DNA of 64,000 nt. It comes from Streptomyces hydrogenans. Lineage in GTDB: Bacteria > Actinomycetota > Actinomycetes > Streptomycetales > Streptomycetaceae. This document shows positions 41,057-49,703 of this stretch, piece by piece (within the stretch, counting starts at the first letter, position 1; each line of letters begins with the position of its first letter). A program made the translations under genes and the position numbers. Below the pieces are notes generated by a model. That model was not told the origin of the DNA and searched no databases. It was given only the letters and a program-made list of their open reading frames with translations. The DNA is taken from positions 1 through 64,000 of the forward strand of contig NZ_BNBS01000041.1 in assembly GCF_014656075.1 (NCBI RefSeq). The letters are read 5' to 3'.

Positions 41057-42007
41057 GTGAGACACGTCATCGCCCTGGATGTGGGCGGCACCGGCATGAA
41101 GGCCGCCCTCGTCGGGGCGGACGGCACCCTGCTCCACGAGGCCCGCCGCGCCACCGGGCGCCGCCGCGGCCCCGAGGCCGTGGTGGAGACCATCCTCGAC
41201 TTCGCCCAGGAGCTCCGCGCGCTCGGCCAGGAGCGGTTCGGCGAGCCCGCCGCGGCCGCCGGAGTGGCCGTCCCCGGCATCGTCGACGCGGAGAACGGCA
41301 TCGCCGTCTACGCCGCCAACCTCGGCTGGCGCGACGTTCCCCTGCGCGAACTCCTCAGCCACCGGCTCGACGGCATCCCCGTCGCCCTCGGCCACGACGT
41401 GCGCACCGGCGGCCTCGCCGAGGGCCGCATCGGCGCGGGCCACGGCGCCGACCGCTTCCTCTTCGTGCCCCTCGGCACCGGCATCGCCGGCGCCATCGGC
41501 ATCGGCGACCGCATCGAGGCCGGTGCCCACGGCTACGCCGGCGAGATCGGTCACATCGTGGTCCGCCCCGGCGGCACCGACTGCGGCTGCGGCCAGCGCG
41601 GCTGCCTGGAGCGGTACGCCTCCGCCTCCGCCGTCTCCCACGCCTGGGCGGACGCGTCCGGCGACCCCGAGGCGGACGCCGCCGACTGCGCCAAGGCCGT
41701 CGAGTCCGGCGACCCGGTCGCCGTCCGCGTCTGGCAGGAGGCGGTCGACGCCCTCGCCGACGGACTGGTCACCGCCCTCACCCTGCTGGACCCCCGCACG
41801 CTCATCATCGGTGGCGGTCTGGCCGAGGCCGGGGAAACCTTGTTCACACCCCTTCGGGCCGCGGTGGAGGCACGCGTGACCTTCCAGAAGCTGCCCGTCA
41901 TCGTGCCGGCGGCCCTCGGGGACACCGCCGGATGCCTGGGCGCGGGCCTCCTCGCCTGGGACCTGCTCGCCGCCCAGCGCCCCACCGACCCGGAGGTTTC
42001 CGCCTGA
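41057..42007 (+). CDS. nagK: N-acetylglucosamine kinase (ROK family)
   Basis: 316 aa. ATP-binding ALDVGGTGMKAAL (5-17), LPLGTGIAGAIGIG-like second phosphate motif, and the ROK zinc motif GGTDCGCGQRGCLERY. Phosphorylates GlcNAc so that NagA, whose start overlaps this stop (TGATG), can deacetylate the product. GTG start. The dre box upstream implies DasR repression relieved by glucosamine-6-phosphate. Confidence 0.88.
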   Translation: MRHVIALDVGGTGMKAALVGADGTLLHEARRATGRRRGPEAVVETILDFAQELRALGQERFGEPAAAAGVAVPGIVDAENGIAVYAANLGWRDVPLRELLSHRLDGIPVALGHDVRTGGLAEGRIGAGHGADRFLFVPLGTGIAGAIGIGDRIEAGAHGYAGEIGHIVVRPGGTDCGCGQRGCLERYASASAVSHAWADASGDPEADAADCAKAVESGDPVAVRVWQEAVDALADGLVTALTLLDPRTLIIGGGLAEAGETLFTPLRAAVEARVTFQKLPVIVPAALGDTAGCLGAGLLAWDLLAAQRPTDPEVSA

Positions 42008-43176
42008 TGTCCGATCACAAGGTTCTCGCCGGCGCACGCGTCGTGCTGCCCACCGGGATCATCGAGAACGGACGCGTGATCGTCGACGGCGCCCGCATCG
42101 CGGGCAGCGCCCCCGAGGACGCCCCCGTGCTCGACCTCACCGGCCACTGGCTGGTGCCCGGCTTCGTCGACATGCACAACCACGGCGGCGGCGGCGCCTC
42201 CTTCACCTCCGGCACCGTCGAGGACGTCCTCAAGGGCGTCCACACCCACCGGCTGCACGGCACCACCACCGTCGTCGCCTCCTTCGTCACCGGCGAGATG
42301 GACTTCCTCACCGCGCGGGCGGGCCTGCTCTCCGAGCTCGCCGAGCAGGGCGAGATCGCCGGCCTCCACTTCGAGGGCCCGTTCATCTCCCCCTGCCGCA
42401 AGGGCGCCCACGACGAGACCCTGCTGCGCGACCCGCACCCGGCCGAGGTCCTCAAGCTGATCGACGCCGCCCGCGGGCAGGCCAAGATGGTGACCCTCGC
42501 CACCGAGCTGCCCGGCGGCCTCGACTCCGTCCGCCTCCTCGCCGAGCACGGCGTCATCGCCGCCATCGGCCACACCGACGCCAGCTACGAGCAGACCGTC
42601 GAGGCCATCGACGCCGGCGCCACCGTCGCCACCCACCTCTACAACGCGATGCCCGGCCTCGGCCACCGCGCGCCCGGCCCGATCGCCGCCCTCCTGGAGG
42701 ACGAGCGGATCACCGTCGAGCTGATCAACGACGGCACCCACCTCCACCCGGCCGCCCTGGAGCTCGCCTTCCACCACGCCGGCCCCGAGCGGGTCGCCCT
42801 CATCACCGACGCCATGGACGCGGCCGGCTTCGGCGACGGCCGCTACATGCTCGGCCCGCTGGAGGTCGAGGTGAAGGACAGCGTGGCCCGCCTCGTCGAG
42901 GGCGGCTCCATCGCCGGCTCCACCCTCACCCTGGACCGCGCCTTCAAGCGCGCCGCCACGGTCGACGGCCTCCCCGTCGAGTCCGTCGTCCAGGCCATCT
43001 CCGCCAACCCGGCCCGCCTCCTCGGCGTCTACGACCGGGTCGGCTCCCTGGAGCCCGGCAAGGACGCCGACATGGTCGTCCTCGACGCCGCGTTCGACGT
43101 GAAGGGCGTCATGCGCAAGGGCGAGTGGATCGTCGCCCCGCAGGGCGTCCCCACCCGGGTGCCGCAGAACGCCTGA
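42007..43176 (+). CDS. nagA: N-acetylglucosamine-6-phosphate deacetylase
   Basis: 389 aa amidohydrolase. Metal-binding DMHNHGGGGASF, LHFEGPFISP, AIGHTDASYEQ and THLYNAMPGLGHR, with catalytic Asp in LITDAMDAAGFGDG. Gives glucosamine-6-phosphate, the DasR effector. It receives GlcNAc-6-P from NagK and also from the MurQ route encoded at 16.5 kb. Confidence 0.95.
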   Translation: MSDHKVLAGARVVLPTGIIENGRVIVDGARIAGSAPEDAPVLDLTGHWLVPGFVDMHNHGGGGASFTSGTVEDVLKGVHTHRLHGTTTVVASFVTGEMDFLTARAGLLSELAEQGEIAGLHFEGPFISPCRKGAHDETLLRDPHPAEVLKLIDAARGQAKMVTLATELPGGLDSVRLLAEHGVIAAIGHTDASYEQTVEAIDAGATVATHLYNAMPGLGHRAPGPIAALLEDERITVELINDGTHLHPAALELAFHHAGPERVALITDAMDAAGFGDGRYMLGPLEVEVKDSVARLVEGGSIAGSTLTLDRAFKRAATVDGLPVESVVQAISANPARLLGVYDRVGSLEPGKDADMVVLDAAFDVKGVMRKGEWIVAPQGVPTRVPQNA

Positions 43177-43182
43177 CCGGGC

Positions 43183-43216
43183 CGGACGGTCGGCCGGGCA
43201 CCCGACAGACCGTCCG
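43183..43216 (+). terminator. Putative nagKA terminator
   Basis: CGGACGGTC pairs with GACCGTCCG around a 16-nt loop just after the nagA stop. Confidence 0.5.
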
Positions 43217-43326
43217 ATCAGGGCCGAAAGGGGACGGCGAACCGCCCGGGGTCTGGGCCGATCGCCGTTCCTTTGGCATGATCGCGCCTGTCCCACAGGT
43301 CTTACCGGAGGTACGGGGGTGGACAG

Positions 43327-44250
43327 GTGATTCTCACGGTCACCCTCAACACGGCGCTGGACCTCACCTACGAGGTCCCCGCCCTCGTGCCGCACACCAG
43401 CCACCGGGTCGCGCGCAGCGCCGAACGCCCCGGCGGCAAGGGCGTCAACGTCGCCCGGGTGCTCGCCGCCCTCGGCCACGAGACGGTCGTCACGGGCTTC
43501 GCCGGCGGCCCCACCGGGGACCGGCTCCGCGAGCTCCTCGCCCCGCTCCCCCGGCTGACCGACGCGCTCGTCCGCACCGAGGCGGCCACCCGCCGCACGC
43601 TCGCCGTCGTCGACACCGGCGCCGGCGACACCACCCAGCTCAACGAGACGGGCGCCACCGTCGCCCCGGACGAGTGGACGGCCTTCCGCGCCCGGTACGC
43701 GGAGCTGCTGACCGGGGCCGCGGCCGTCGCCCTGTGCGGCAGCCTCCCGCCGGGCGTCCACGTCGGCGCCTACGCGGACCTGGTCCGTACGGCCCGGGCC
43801 GCCGGCGTCCCGGTCCTCCTCGACACCAGCGGCGAACCGCTGCGCCGGGGCATCGCCGCCCGCCCCGACCTGGTGAAGCCCAACGCGGACGAGCTGGCGG
43901 GCCTGACCGGCTCCCGCGACCCGCGCCGCGCGACCCAGGACGCCCGCCGCAGGGGCGCCCACGCGGTCGTCACGTCCCTGGGCCCGGACGGCCTGCTGGC
44001 CGCCACCCCGGACGGCCTCTGGCGGGCCGCGCCGCCCGGTCCCGTCCACGGCAACCCGACCGGAGCCGGCGACTCCGCGGTCGCCGCCCTCCTCGCGGGC
44101 CTGGTCGCCGACGCCCCCTGGCCGGACCGGCTGGCCCACGCCGTGGCCCTCTCGGCCGCCACGGTCGCCTCCCCGGTGGCCGGCGAGTACGACCCGGCGG
44201 TCCTCGCGGACCTGCTGCCGAAGGTGCGCGTCACCCAGGAGACGCCCTGA
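43327..44250 (+). CDS. PfkB-family hexose-phosphate kinase (1-phosphofructokinase/tagatose-6-P kinase type)
   Basis: 307 aa. Starts MILTVTLNTALDLTYEV, with PGGKGVNVARVLAALG and the catalytic NPTGAGDSAVAALLAG at the C-terminal end, as in the FruK/LacC branch of PfkB kinases. The substrate is a sugar phosphate; its position after nagKA suggests amino-sugar or fructose-type catabolism, but the exact one is not decided. GTG start, with 150 nt from nagA containing a hairpin, so it is probably transcribed separately. Confidence 0.8.
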   Translation: MILTVTLNTALDLTYEVPALVPHTSHRVARSAERPGGKGVNVARVLAALGHETVVTGFAGGPTGDRLRELLAPLPRLTDALVRTEAATRRTLAVVDTGAGDTTQLNETGATVAPDEWTAFRARYAELLTGAAAVALCGSLPPGVHVGAYADLVRTARAAGVPVLLDTSGEPLRRGIAARPDLVKPNADELAGLTGSRDPRRATQDARRRGAHAVVTSLGPDGLLAATPDGLWRAAPPGPVHGNPTGAGDSAVAALLAGLVADAPWPDRLAHAVALSAATVASPVAGEYDPAVLADLLPKVRVTQETP

Positions 44251-44271
44251 CGGCGGGGAACCGCGCCGCCG

Positions 44272-45222
44272 CTACTTCGGCGGGGTGACCTCCAGCCAGT
44301 CCAGCAGCACGTCGCACTGGTTGCCGGCCTCGCAGGAGATCTTGATCTCGTTCTCGCCCTTCTGGAGCTCCACCTGCGCCCAGGTGGTCTGCCAGTTCTT
44401 CTCCAGGTTCGGGTCCGAGGACTTGATGAAGTTCTTCAGCCCGATCGGCAGCGTGTTCGGCTTGCCGTTGATCGTCAGCGTGGCGAAGGCGTCGACCGCG
44501 GGGATCGCGTACCGGACCTGGAGGGCGTACGTACCGCCCTCGGGCATCTTCGCCTTCCACGTCACGGAGGAGCCCTGGGCGTTGAAGCCCGCCACATAGG
44601 CGCCGTCCGCGCCCTCGGCGCCCTTGACGTCCTTGGCGAGCGTGGCGCTGCCGCCGAGCTGGAGCGTCGCCGCGTCCTGCTTGGGCAGCTCCGCCTTGGT
44701 GGGCTCGGTGGACGGCTCGGCGGAGCCGGAGGGCTCCTGGCTCGGGGTGGCCGGGGCCGAGGAGGACGTGGTGCCGCCCGCGTTCGGGTCGTTCTTCTCG
44801 CCCTGGTTGCCGATGATCGCCGCGGTGATGCCCGCGACGACGACCGCGACGACCGCGACCGCGCCGATCAGCAGGCCCTTGGTGTTGGGGCCGCGACCGC
44901 GCTGCGGCGGCATCGGGGCCTGGCGGGTCCGCTCGTTGCCGGGGTACGTCTCCGGGGCCGCGTACTGCGGGTGCGGCTGGCCGTACGGCGCCTGCTGCTG
45001 CGGCGGCACGTAGGGCTGGGCCGGCGGCTGGCCGTACTGGCGCTCGCCGACCGTCCTGACCTGGTTGTACGAGGTGCGTGGCACGCCCGGCTGCGCGGGC
45101 GCGGGGCCCGGGTAGCCGTAGCCGCCGCCCTGCGGGGCACGGCCTGCCTGTCCGTCGGCGTACAGATAGCCGAACGGATCGTCGTCCTCGGGCTTGTTCG
45201 CGCCGTCGTTACCGGCAGCCAT
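44272..45222 (-). CDS. Membrane-anchored protein with carbohydrate-binding-like domain
   Basis: 316 aa. A Pro/Gln/Gly/Tyr-rich cytosolic N-terminus (1-115, with repeated YGQP-like units), one membrane helix (LLIGAVAVVAVVVAGITAAII), a Ser/Pro/Thr linker, then a beta-sandwich resembling CBM6/35 domains (YVAGFNAQGSSVTWKAKMP, LQVRYAIPAVDAFATLTING, VLLDWLEVTPPK). Probably binds polysaccharide outside the membrane. It follows cdgB on the same strand after 83 nt. Confidence 0.8.
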   Translation of the reverse strand: MAAGNDGANKPEDDDPFGYLYADGQAGRAPQGGGYGYPGPAPAQPGVPRTSYNQVRTVGERQYGQPPAQPYVPPQQQAPYGQPHPQYAAPETYPGNERTRQAPMPPQRGRGPNTKGLLIGAVAVVAVVVAGITAAIIGNQGEKNDPNAGGTTSSSAPATPSQEPSGSAEPSTEPTKAELPKQDAATLQLGGSATLAKDVKGAEGADGAYVAGFNAQGSSVTWKAKMPEGGTYALQVRYAIPAVDAFATLTINGKPNTLPIGLKNFIKSSDPNLEKNWQTTWAQVELQKGENEIKISCEAGNQCDVLLDWLEVTPPK

Positions 45223-45305
45223 CCGGGTCACCTCTCCATGCTCGCCAGCCGTCGCCGACCCGGCGAGCCTACCCCGAACGAATGAAGCCCCCGTGCCGGG
45301 AACGA

Positions 45306-47024
45306 TCATCCGGCCCGGCGGTGCACCTTGGCACGGGAGCGTTTCTCCACGTACATCCGCTGGTCGGCGGAGTTGAGGACCTCTTCGACGGACATCCCGC
45401 ATTCGGCCCAGCCGATGCCGAAACTGGCCCCGACACGGACCGCCCGGCCGTCCACCCGGATGGGCGGGATGATGGCGTTCCGCAGCCGGACGGCGAGGTC
45501 GGCGGCGTCGGCGGCGCCCAGTCCGTCGGCGAGGACGACGAACTCGTCACCGCCCAGACGGGCGACGGTGTCGCCGTCCCGGACGCCGGTGGTGAGCCGG
45601 CGGGCCACCTCGATGAGGACGGCGTCGCCGGTGTGGTGCCCGAAACGGTCGTTGATCGACTTGAAGCCGTCGAGGTCGCAGAAGAGGACGGCGAGCCCCT
45701 TGGTGCCGTCGTCGGTGTCGCCGCCGGTCGGCGCGACCGTGTGCACGTGGTGGTCGTACGCCCCGCCGCCGGCCGGCTCGAAGCCGAAGCCGTGCTCGTG
45801 CTCGTGGCCGTACTCGTAGCCCCCCTCGTACTCCCCGTACCCCGGCTCCGTCCGCCCGGAGGCGCTCCCCGCGGGCAGCGGCTCGGGGCCGTGGGCGAAG
45901 CCGGCGTCGGGGCCGGGGCCCTGGTAGGCGCCGATGTGCGCGGGGCGCTCGCAGAGCCGGGCGGAGAGCCGGGAGCGCAGTTCGGCGCTGTTGGGCAGGC
46001 CGGTGAGGGCGTCGTGGGAGGCGCGGTGGGCGAGCTGGAGCTCGTGCCGCTTGCGCTCCTCGATGTCCTCGACGTGGGTGAGGAGGAAGCGGGGTCCGTC
46101 GGCGGTGTCGGCGACCACCGAGTTCCGCAGCGAGACCCAGACGTAGGTGCCGTCGCGGCGGCCGAGCCGCAGCTCGGCGCGGCCGCCCTCGGCGGAGGTG
46201 CGGAGCAGGGTGCCGATGTCCTCGGGGTGGACGAGGTCGGCGAAGGAGTAGCGGCGCATCACGGAGGCGGGGCGGCCGAGGAGCCGGCAGAGGGCGTCGT
46301 TGGTGCGGAGGAGCCGGCCGTGCTGGTCGCCGCCGAGCTCGGCGATGGCCATGCCGGAGGGGGCGTACTCGAAGGCCTGCCGGAAGGATTCCTCGCTGGC
46401 GCGCAGGGCCTGCTGCTCGCGCTCCAGGCGGACGAGGGCGCGCTGCATGTTGGAGCGGAGCCGGGCGTTGCTGATCGCGATGGCGGACTGCGAGGCGTAC
46501 ATCTGGAGGGCTTCCTGCCCCCAGGGTCCCGGGTGTCGGCCGTTGCGCGGGCGGTCGACGGATATGACGCCGAGGAGTTCCCGGCCGGTGCCGGAGGCGT
46601 ACATGGGGGCGTAGAGGCGGTCGTGGGGGTGCCACTCGTCCTCGAAGCGGGGGGCGGGGCCGTCGGTGTGCCACTGGGGGACGTCGTCGTCCATCAGGAC
46701 CCAGCCCTCGGTGTGCGGTATGAACCGCAGGTCGCCCCAGGGGACGGCCATGGTGAGGCGGCGCTCCCAGGCGTCGCGGGAGCCGACACGGCCGGTGATG
46801 AGGGCTTCGGCGGCGGGGTCTCCGGCGAAGGCGGCGACGACCAGGTCACCGTCGGGCCGGACCAGGTTCACGCAGGCCAGCTGGTAGTTGAGGCCGGCGA
46901 CGACGCCGTCGGCGACGGTCTGCAGGGTGTCCGCGAGGCTGCGGGCGGTGTTGAGGTCCGCCACGACCTGATGCAGCTGCCGCAGGGTCGAGAGACGGAC
47001 GTAGGGCTCCGACTCGGTCTCCAT
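45306..47024 (-). CDS. cdgB: GAF-PAS-GGDEF diguanylate cyclase (CdgB-like)
   Basis: 572 aa cytosolic enzyme making cyclic-di-GMP. GAF domain (about 20-195), PAS/PAC (about 215-335), GGDEF domain (about 345-570) with intact active site LGGDEFVVLAD. The inhibitory RxxD site (RDGD) is five residues before it. Between the first GGDEF helix and its strand (FCDLDGFKSIND) is an insert of roughly 75 residues rich in Gly, Tyr, Glu and His. The METESEPYV start matches S. coelicolor CdgB as I recall it. A BldD-type box lies about 100 bp upstream, agreeing with the known control of cdgB by BldD. Confidence 0.92.
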   Translation of the reverse strand: METESEPYVRLSTLRQLHQVVADLNTARSLADTLQTVADGVVAGLNYQLACVNLVRPDGDLVVAAFAGDPAAEALITGRVGSRDAWERRLTMAVPWGDLRFIPHTEGWVLMDDDVPQWHTDGPAPRFEDEWHPHDRLYAPMYASGTGRELLGVISVDRPRNGRHPGPWGQEALQMYASQSAIAISNARLRSNMQRALVRLEREQQALRASEESFRQAFEYAPSGMAIAELGGDQHGRLLRTNDALCRLLGRPASVMRRYSFADLVHPEDIGTLLRTSAEGGRAELRLGRRDGTYVWVSLRNSVVADTADGPRFLLTHVEDIEERKRHELQLAHRASHDALTGLPNSAELRSRLSARLCERPAHIGAYQGPGPDAGFAHGPEPLPAGSASGRTEPGYGEYEGGYEYGHEHEHGFGFEPAGGGAYDHHVHTVAPTGGDTDDGTKGLAVLFCDLDGFKSINDRFGHHTGDAVLIEVARRLTTGVRDGDTVARLGGDEFVVLADGLGAADAADLAVRLRNAIIPPIRVDGRAVRVGASFGIGWAECGMSVEEVLNSADQRMYVEKRSRAKVHRRAG

Positions 47025-47122
47025 CGCTCGCTCTCCCCGAGACCTCGACAGCAACTCCAGGATTCTCATCGGCTTCGTACCGCACTGTCCCCGCCACTGA
47101 ATCACAGCGAGCTGCGCACCCG

Positions 47123-47135
47123 GTACACAGGGTCA
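47123..47135 (-). promoter_or_regulatory. BldD box upstream of cdgB
   Basis: TGACCCTGTGTAC on the minus strand matches the BldD pattern TNACNC(A/T)GNGTNA at every fixed position but the last. Confidence 0.7.
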
Positions 47136-47149
47136 GCAAATACTGGCCT

Positions 47150-47167
47150 CTGTGACTCAAGTCACAG
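47150..47167. promoter_or_regulatory. CRP-type palindrome
   Basis: CTGTGACT-CA-AGTCACAG, a perfect 8-2-8 inverted repeat containing TGTGA-N6-TCACA, the cyclic-AMP receptor protein consensus. It lies between cdgB and the flavin reductase gene. Confidence 0.65.
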
Positions 47168-47357
47168 CAGTTCGTGGCGGGATCCGGCGGGTCGGCGGTG
47201 ACGGCGACCCGACGGCGGGCCCCGTACCCGCCGGGGGTACGACGGGGAGGCGCCCGGAGCGCGGCTCCGGGGGCGGGGGTCCTAGGACCCGCGCCGGGCG
47301 CCGGACTGGTCCCCGGGCCCGATGCGGCCCTCCCCGGCCCGGGGCTAGCGTGCCGGT

Positions 47358-47921
47358 GTGCTGCAGAAGACCCCGCCCTCGCCGCCCGTCACGGACCTCG
47401 CCATCCCTCATGCTGAGGGGGTGAGCGACGACGAGTTCCGGGCGGCCATGTCCCGCCTCGCGGCCGGCGTGGTCCTGGTGACCGCGCACGATCCCGACGA
47501 CGGCCCGCGCGGCGAGGACGTCGGCATGACGGCCACCGCGTTCCTCTCGGTCTCGCTGGACCCGCCGCTGGTGCTGGTGAGCCTGCGCAACGGCTCGCGC
47601 ATGGACGACCTCCTGGAGGAGGTCCCGGTCTGGGCGGTGTCGGTGCTGGCCGAGAACCAGCGGCAGGTCGCCGGCCGCTTCGCCATGAAGGGCCGCGTCT
47701 CCGACCGCCTCCTCTTCGCCGACCTGCCGTCCACCCGCGGCGAGGAGAGCGGAGCCCTCCTCCTCGACGGCACGCTCGCCACCCTGGAGTGCCGCACGGA
47801 GAGCCGGGTCGTCGCGGGCGACCACACCCTGGTCGTCGGCCGCGTCCTGACGGTCGGCCTGCCCTCCCCGGACGCCGAGCCCCTCACGTACTTCCGCGGC
47901 CGCTACCGCCGCCTGGGCTGA
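47358..47921 (+). CDS. Flavin reductase-like FMN-binding protein
   Basis: 187 aa flavin-reductase domain: FRAAMSRLAAGVVLVTAHD at the start, GMTATAFLSVSLDPPLVLVSL in the flavin pocket, and a GDHTLVVGRVLTV strand near the end. Usually supplies reduced flavin to a partner monooxygenase; no partner is adjacent. GTG start with TAGCGT ending 6 nt upstream, probably leaderless. Confidence 0.85.
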   Translation: MLQKTPPSPPVTDLAIPHAEGVSDDEFRAAMSRLAAGVVLVTAHDPDDGPRGEDVGMTATAFLSVSLDPPLVLVSLRNGSRMDDLLEEVPVWAVSVLAENQRQVAGRFAMKGRVSDRLLFADLPSTRGEESGALLLDGTLATLECRTESRVVAGDHTLVVGRVLTVGLPSPDAEPLTYFRGRYRRLG

Positions 47922-47934
47922 CGGACCGGGCGGC

Positions 47935-48363
47935 TCAGCCCCAGTCGCGGCCCTGGCGGCCGCGCTTGGTGTCGGAGCGCTGCTTCTTCTCGCGCAGCCG
48001 GCGTTCGTTGATGCCGCGGGGGATGCGGGTGGCCTTGCGGGGCTTCGGCGGCGGGGCCGTCGCCTCGGCGAGGAGCGCGGCGAGGCGGACGGCGGCCGTC
48101 TCGCGGTTGCGCCACTGGGAGCGGTGCTCCGAGGACCGCACGGTCAGCACGCCGTCGACCAGCCGGGAGCCGAGCCGCTCCAGGGCGCGGGCCTTCCACA
48201 CCTCGGGCAGCGCCTCGGTCGCGGCGAGGTCGAAGAGCAGCTCGACACGCGAGTCGGAGGTGTTCACGTGCTGGCCGCCGGGACCCGAGGAGCGCGAGAA
48301 TCGCCACTGGAGCTCGGCCTCGGGGAGCGAGACGGAGCCGCGGATCTGATACGGACCTGACAT
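47935..48363 (-). CDS. arfB: Ribosome-rescue peptidyl-tRNA hydrolase ArfB
   Basis: 142 aa class-I release-factor-like protein with the catalytic GGQ in SSGPGGQHVNTSDS and a basic C-terminal tail (RERRLREKKQRS-type) that enters the empty mRNA channel of stalled ribosomes. No codon-recognition domain, as expected for ArfB/YaeJ. The ATG at 48363 gives the canonical start. Confidence 0.9.
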   Translation of the reverse strand: MSGPYQIRGSVSLPEAELQWRFSRSSGPGGQHVNTSDSRVELLFDLAATEALPEVWKARALERLGSRLVDGVLTVRSSEHRSQWRNRETAAVRLAALLAEATAPPPKPRKATRIPRGINERRLREKKQRSDTKRGRQGRDWG

Positions 48364-48487
48364 GCCTCCATGTTCCCCGCGCCGGGCACGGACCGTCATC
48401 CTGTTTTCGCGGTCGGGAACCGTGGGACGCCGTTCCGCGTTTCTCCGGGCGAAGACAGCGTGTGAACCACGATGAAAGGGACTTCCC

Positions 48488-49063
48488 ATGGCAGTGAGCC
48501 TCTCCAAGGGCGGCAACGTCTCCCTGACCAAGGAGGCGCCGGGCCTGACCGCCGTCACCGTGGGCCTCGGCTGGGACGTCCGCACGACGACCGGCACCGA
48601 CTTCGACCTGGACGCCTCCGCCATCGGCGTCGACGCCGCGGGCAAGGTGGCCTCCGACGCCCACTTCGTCTTCTTCAACAACAAGTCGACCCCGGACCAG
48701 ACCATCGTCCACACGGGTGACAACCGCACCGGCGAGGGCGGCGGCGACGACGAGCAGATCAACGTCAACCTGGCGGGCCTCCCGGCCACCGTCGACAAGA
48801 TCGTCTTCCCGGTCTCCATCTACGACGCGGTCTCCCGCTCGCAGAACTTCGGCCAGGTCCGCAACGCGTACATCCGCATCGTGAACCAGGCCGGCGGCGC
48901 CGAGATCGCCCGCTACGACCTCTCCGAGGACGCCGCCGTCGAGACCGCCATGGTCTTCGGCGAGCTGTACCGCAACGGCGCCGAGTGGAAGTTCCGCGCG
49001 GTCGGCCAGGGCTACGCCTCCGGCCTGGAGGGCATCGCCCGCGACTTCGGCGTGAACCTCTGA
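48488..49063 (+). CDS. terD: TerD-family tellurium-resistance/stress protein
   Basis: 191 aa calcium-binding beta-sandwich. The family motif GLGWDVRTTTGTDFDLDASA and HTGDNRTGEGGGDDEQI provide the paired acidic calcium sites. TerD proteins act in tellurite and general envelope stress, and are often duplicated in Streptomyces. ATG with AAGGGA upstream; monocistronic. Confidence 0.92.
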   Translation: MAVSLSKGGNVSLTKEAPGLTAVTVGLGWDVRTTTGTDFDLDASAIGVDAAGKVASDAHFVFFNNKSTPDQTIVHTGDNRTGEGGGDDEQINVNLAGLPATVDKIVFPVSIYDAVSRSQNFGQVRNAYIRIVNQAGGAEIARYDLSEDAAVETAMVFGELYRNGAEWKFRAVGQGYASGLEGIARDFGVNL

Positions 49064-49083
49064 CGGTCCCCGCACCGGCAGTC

Positions 49084-49116
49084 GAGCCCCGGCCGGGCGT
49101 CCGCCCGCCGGGGCTC
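49084..49116 (+). terminator. terD terminator
   Basis: Perfect 10-bp stem GAGCCCCGGC / GCCGGGGCTC with further G/C pairing in the loop, 21 nt after the stop. Confidence 0.75.
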
Positions 49117-49139
49117 CGCCGTGTCGCTACGCTGGCCGC

Positions 49140-49703
49140 GTGATCGTCGAGACCCTCGCGCCCAGGGCCCTGGAGGACGGCACCGCGCTGCCCGGGCCGC
49201 TGCTCACCGAACTCACCGCGCTGTACGCGTCGAACCACGCGTTCCACCAGCTCAGCGGCGACTTCCCGGACCCGGACGACGTACGGCCCGAGCAGGTCGC
49301 GGCCGCCCTGGCCGAGGAGCTCGCCCAGCCGTCCGCCGAGGTGCTGCTGGCCCGCTCCGAGGGCCGTCTGGTGGCCGTCGCCGTCACCCTGGCCCTGCAC
49401 CCCGACCCGGCCGACCCCGACCCGTGGCTGGGCCTGCTGATGGTCCACGCCGACGAGCGCCGCGCCGGCTTCGGCCGCCGCCTCGCCGGCCACGTCGAGG
49501 ACGGCTTCCGCGCCGCGGGCCGCGCGGGCCTCAGGCTCGCCGTCCTGGAGAACAACCCGGCGGCCCTCGCCTTCTGGACCGCCCTCGGGTACGAGGAGAC
49601 CGCGCGCCGCCCGGACCTGGCGCACGGGCGCCCGTGCGTGGTCCTCAGGAAGGCCCTCCAGGAACCCTCCCGGAACCCTCCGGGCCCTCCGGTCATCCCC
49701 TAG
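49140..49703 (+). CDS. GNAT acetyltransferase
   Basis: 187 aa. Acetyl-CoA motif around ERRAGFGRRLAGHVEDGF and the C-terminal LRLAVLENNPAALAFWTALGYEE typical of GNAT enzymes. Substrate unknown. GTG start with TACGCT ending 6 nt before it (leaderless type). Its stop overlaps the end of the convergent M1 peptidase gene by 4 nt. Confidence 0.82.
   Translation: MIVETLAPRALEDGTALPGPLLTELTALYASNHAFHQLSGDFPDPDDVRPEQVAAALAEELAQPSAEVLLARSEGRLVAVAVTLALHPDPADPDPWLGLLMVHADERRAGFGRRLAGHVEDGFRAAGRAGLRLAVLENNPAALAFWTALGYEETARRPDLAHGRPCVVLRKALQEPSRNPPGPPVIP

Larger units (their letters stand above)
47025..47357. other. Divergent regulatory region cdgB / flavin reductase
   Basis: 333 nt without a gene. Contains a BldD-type box (47123-47135), a CRP-type palindrome (47150-47167), and the -10-like TAGCGT (47346-47351) of the rightward gene. 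Confidence 0.65.
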
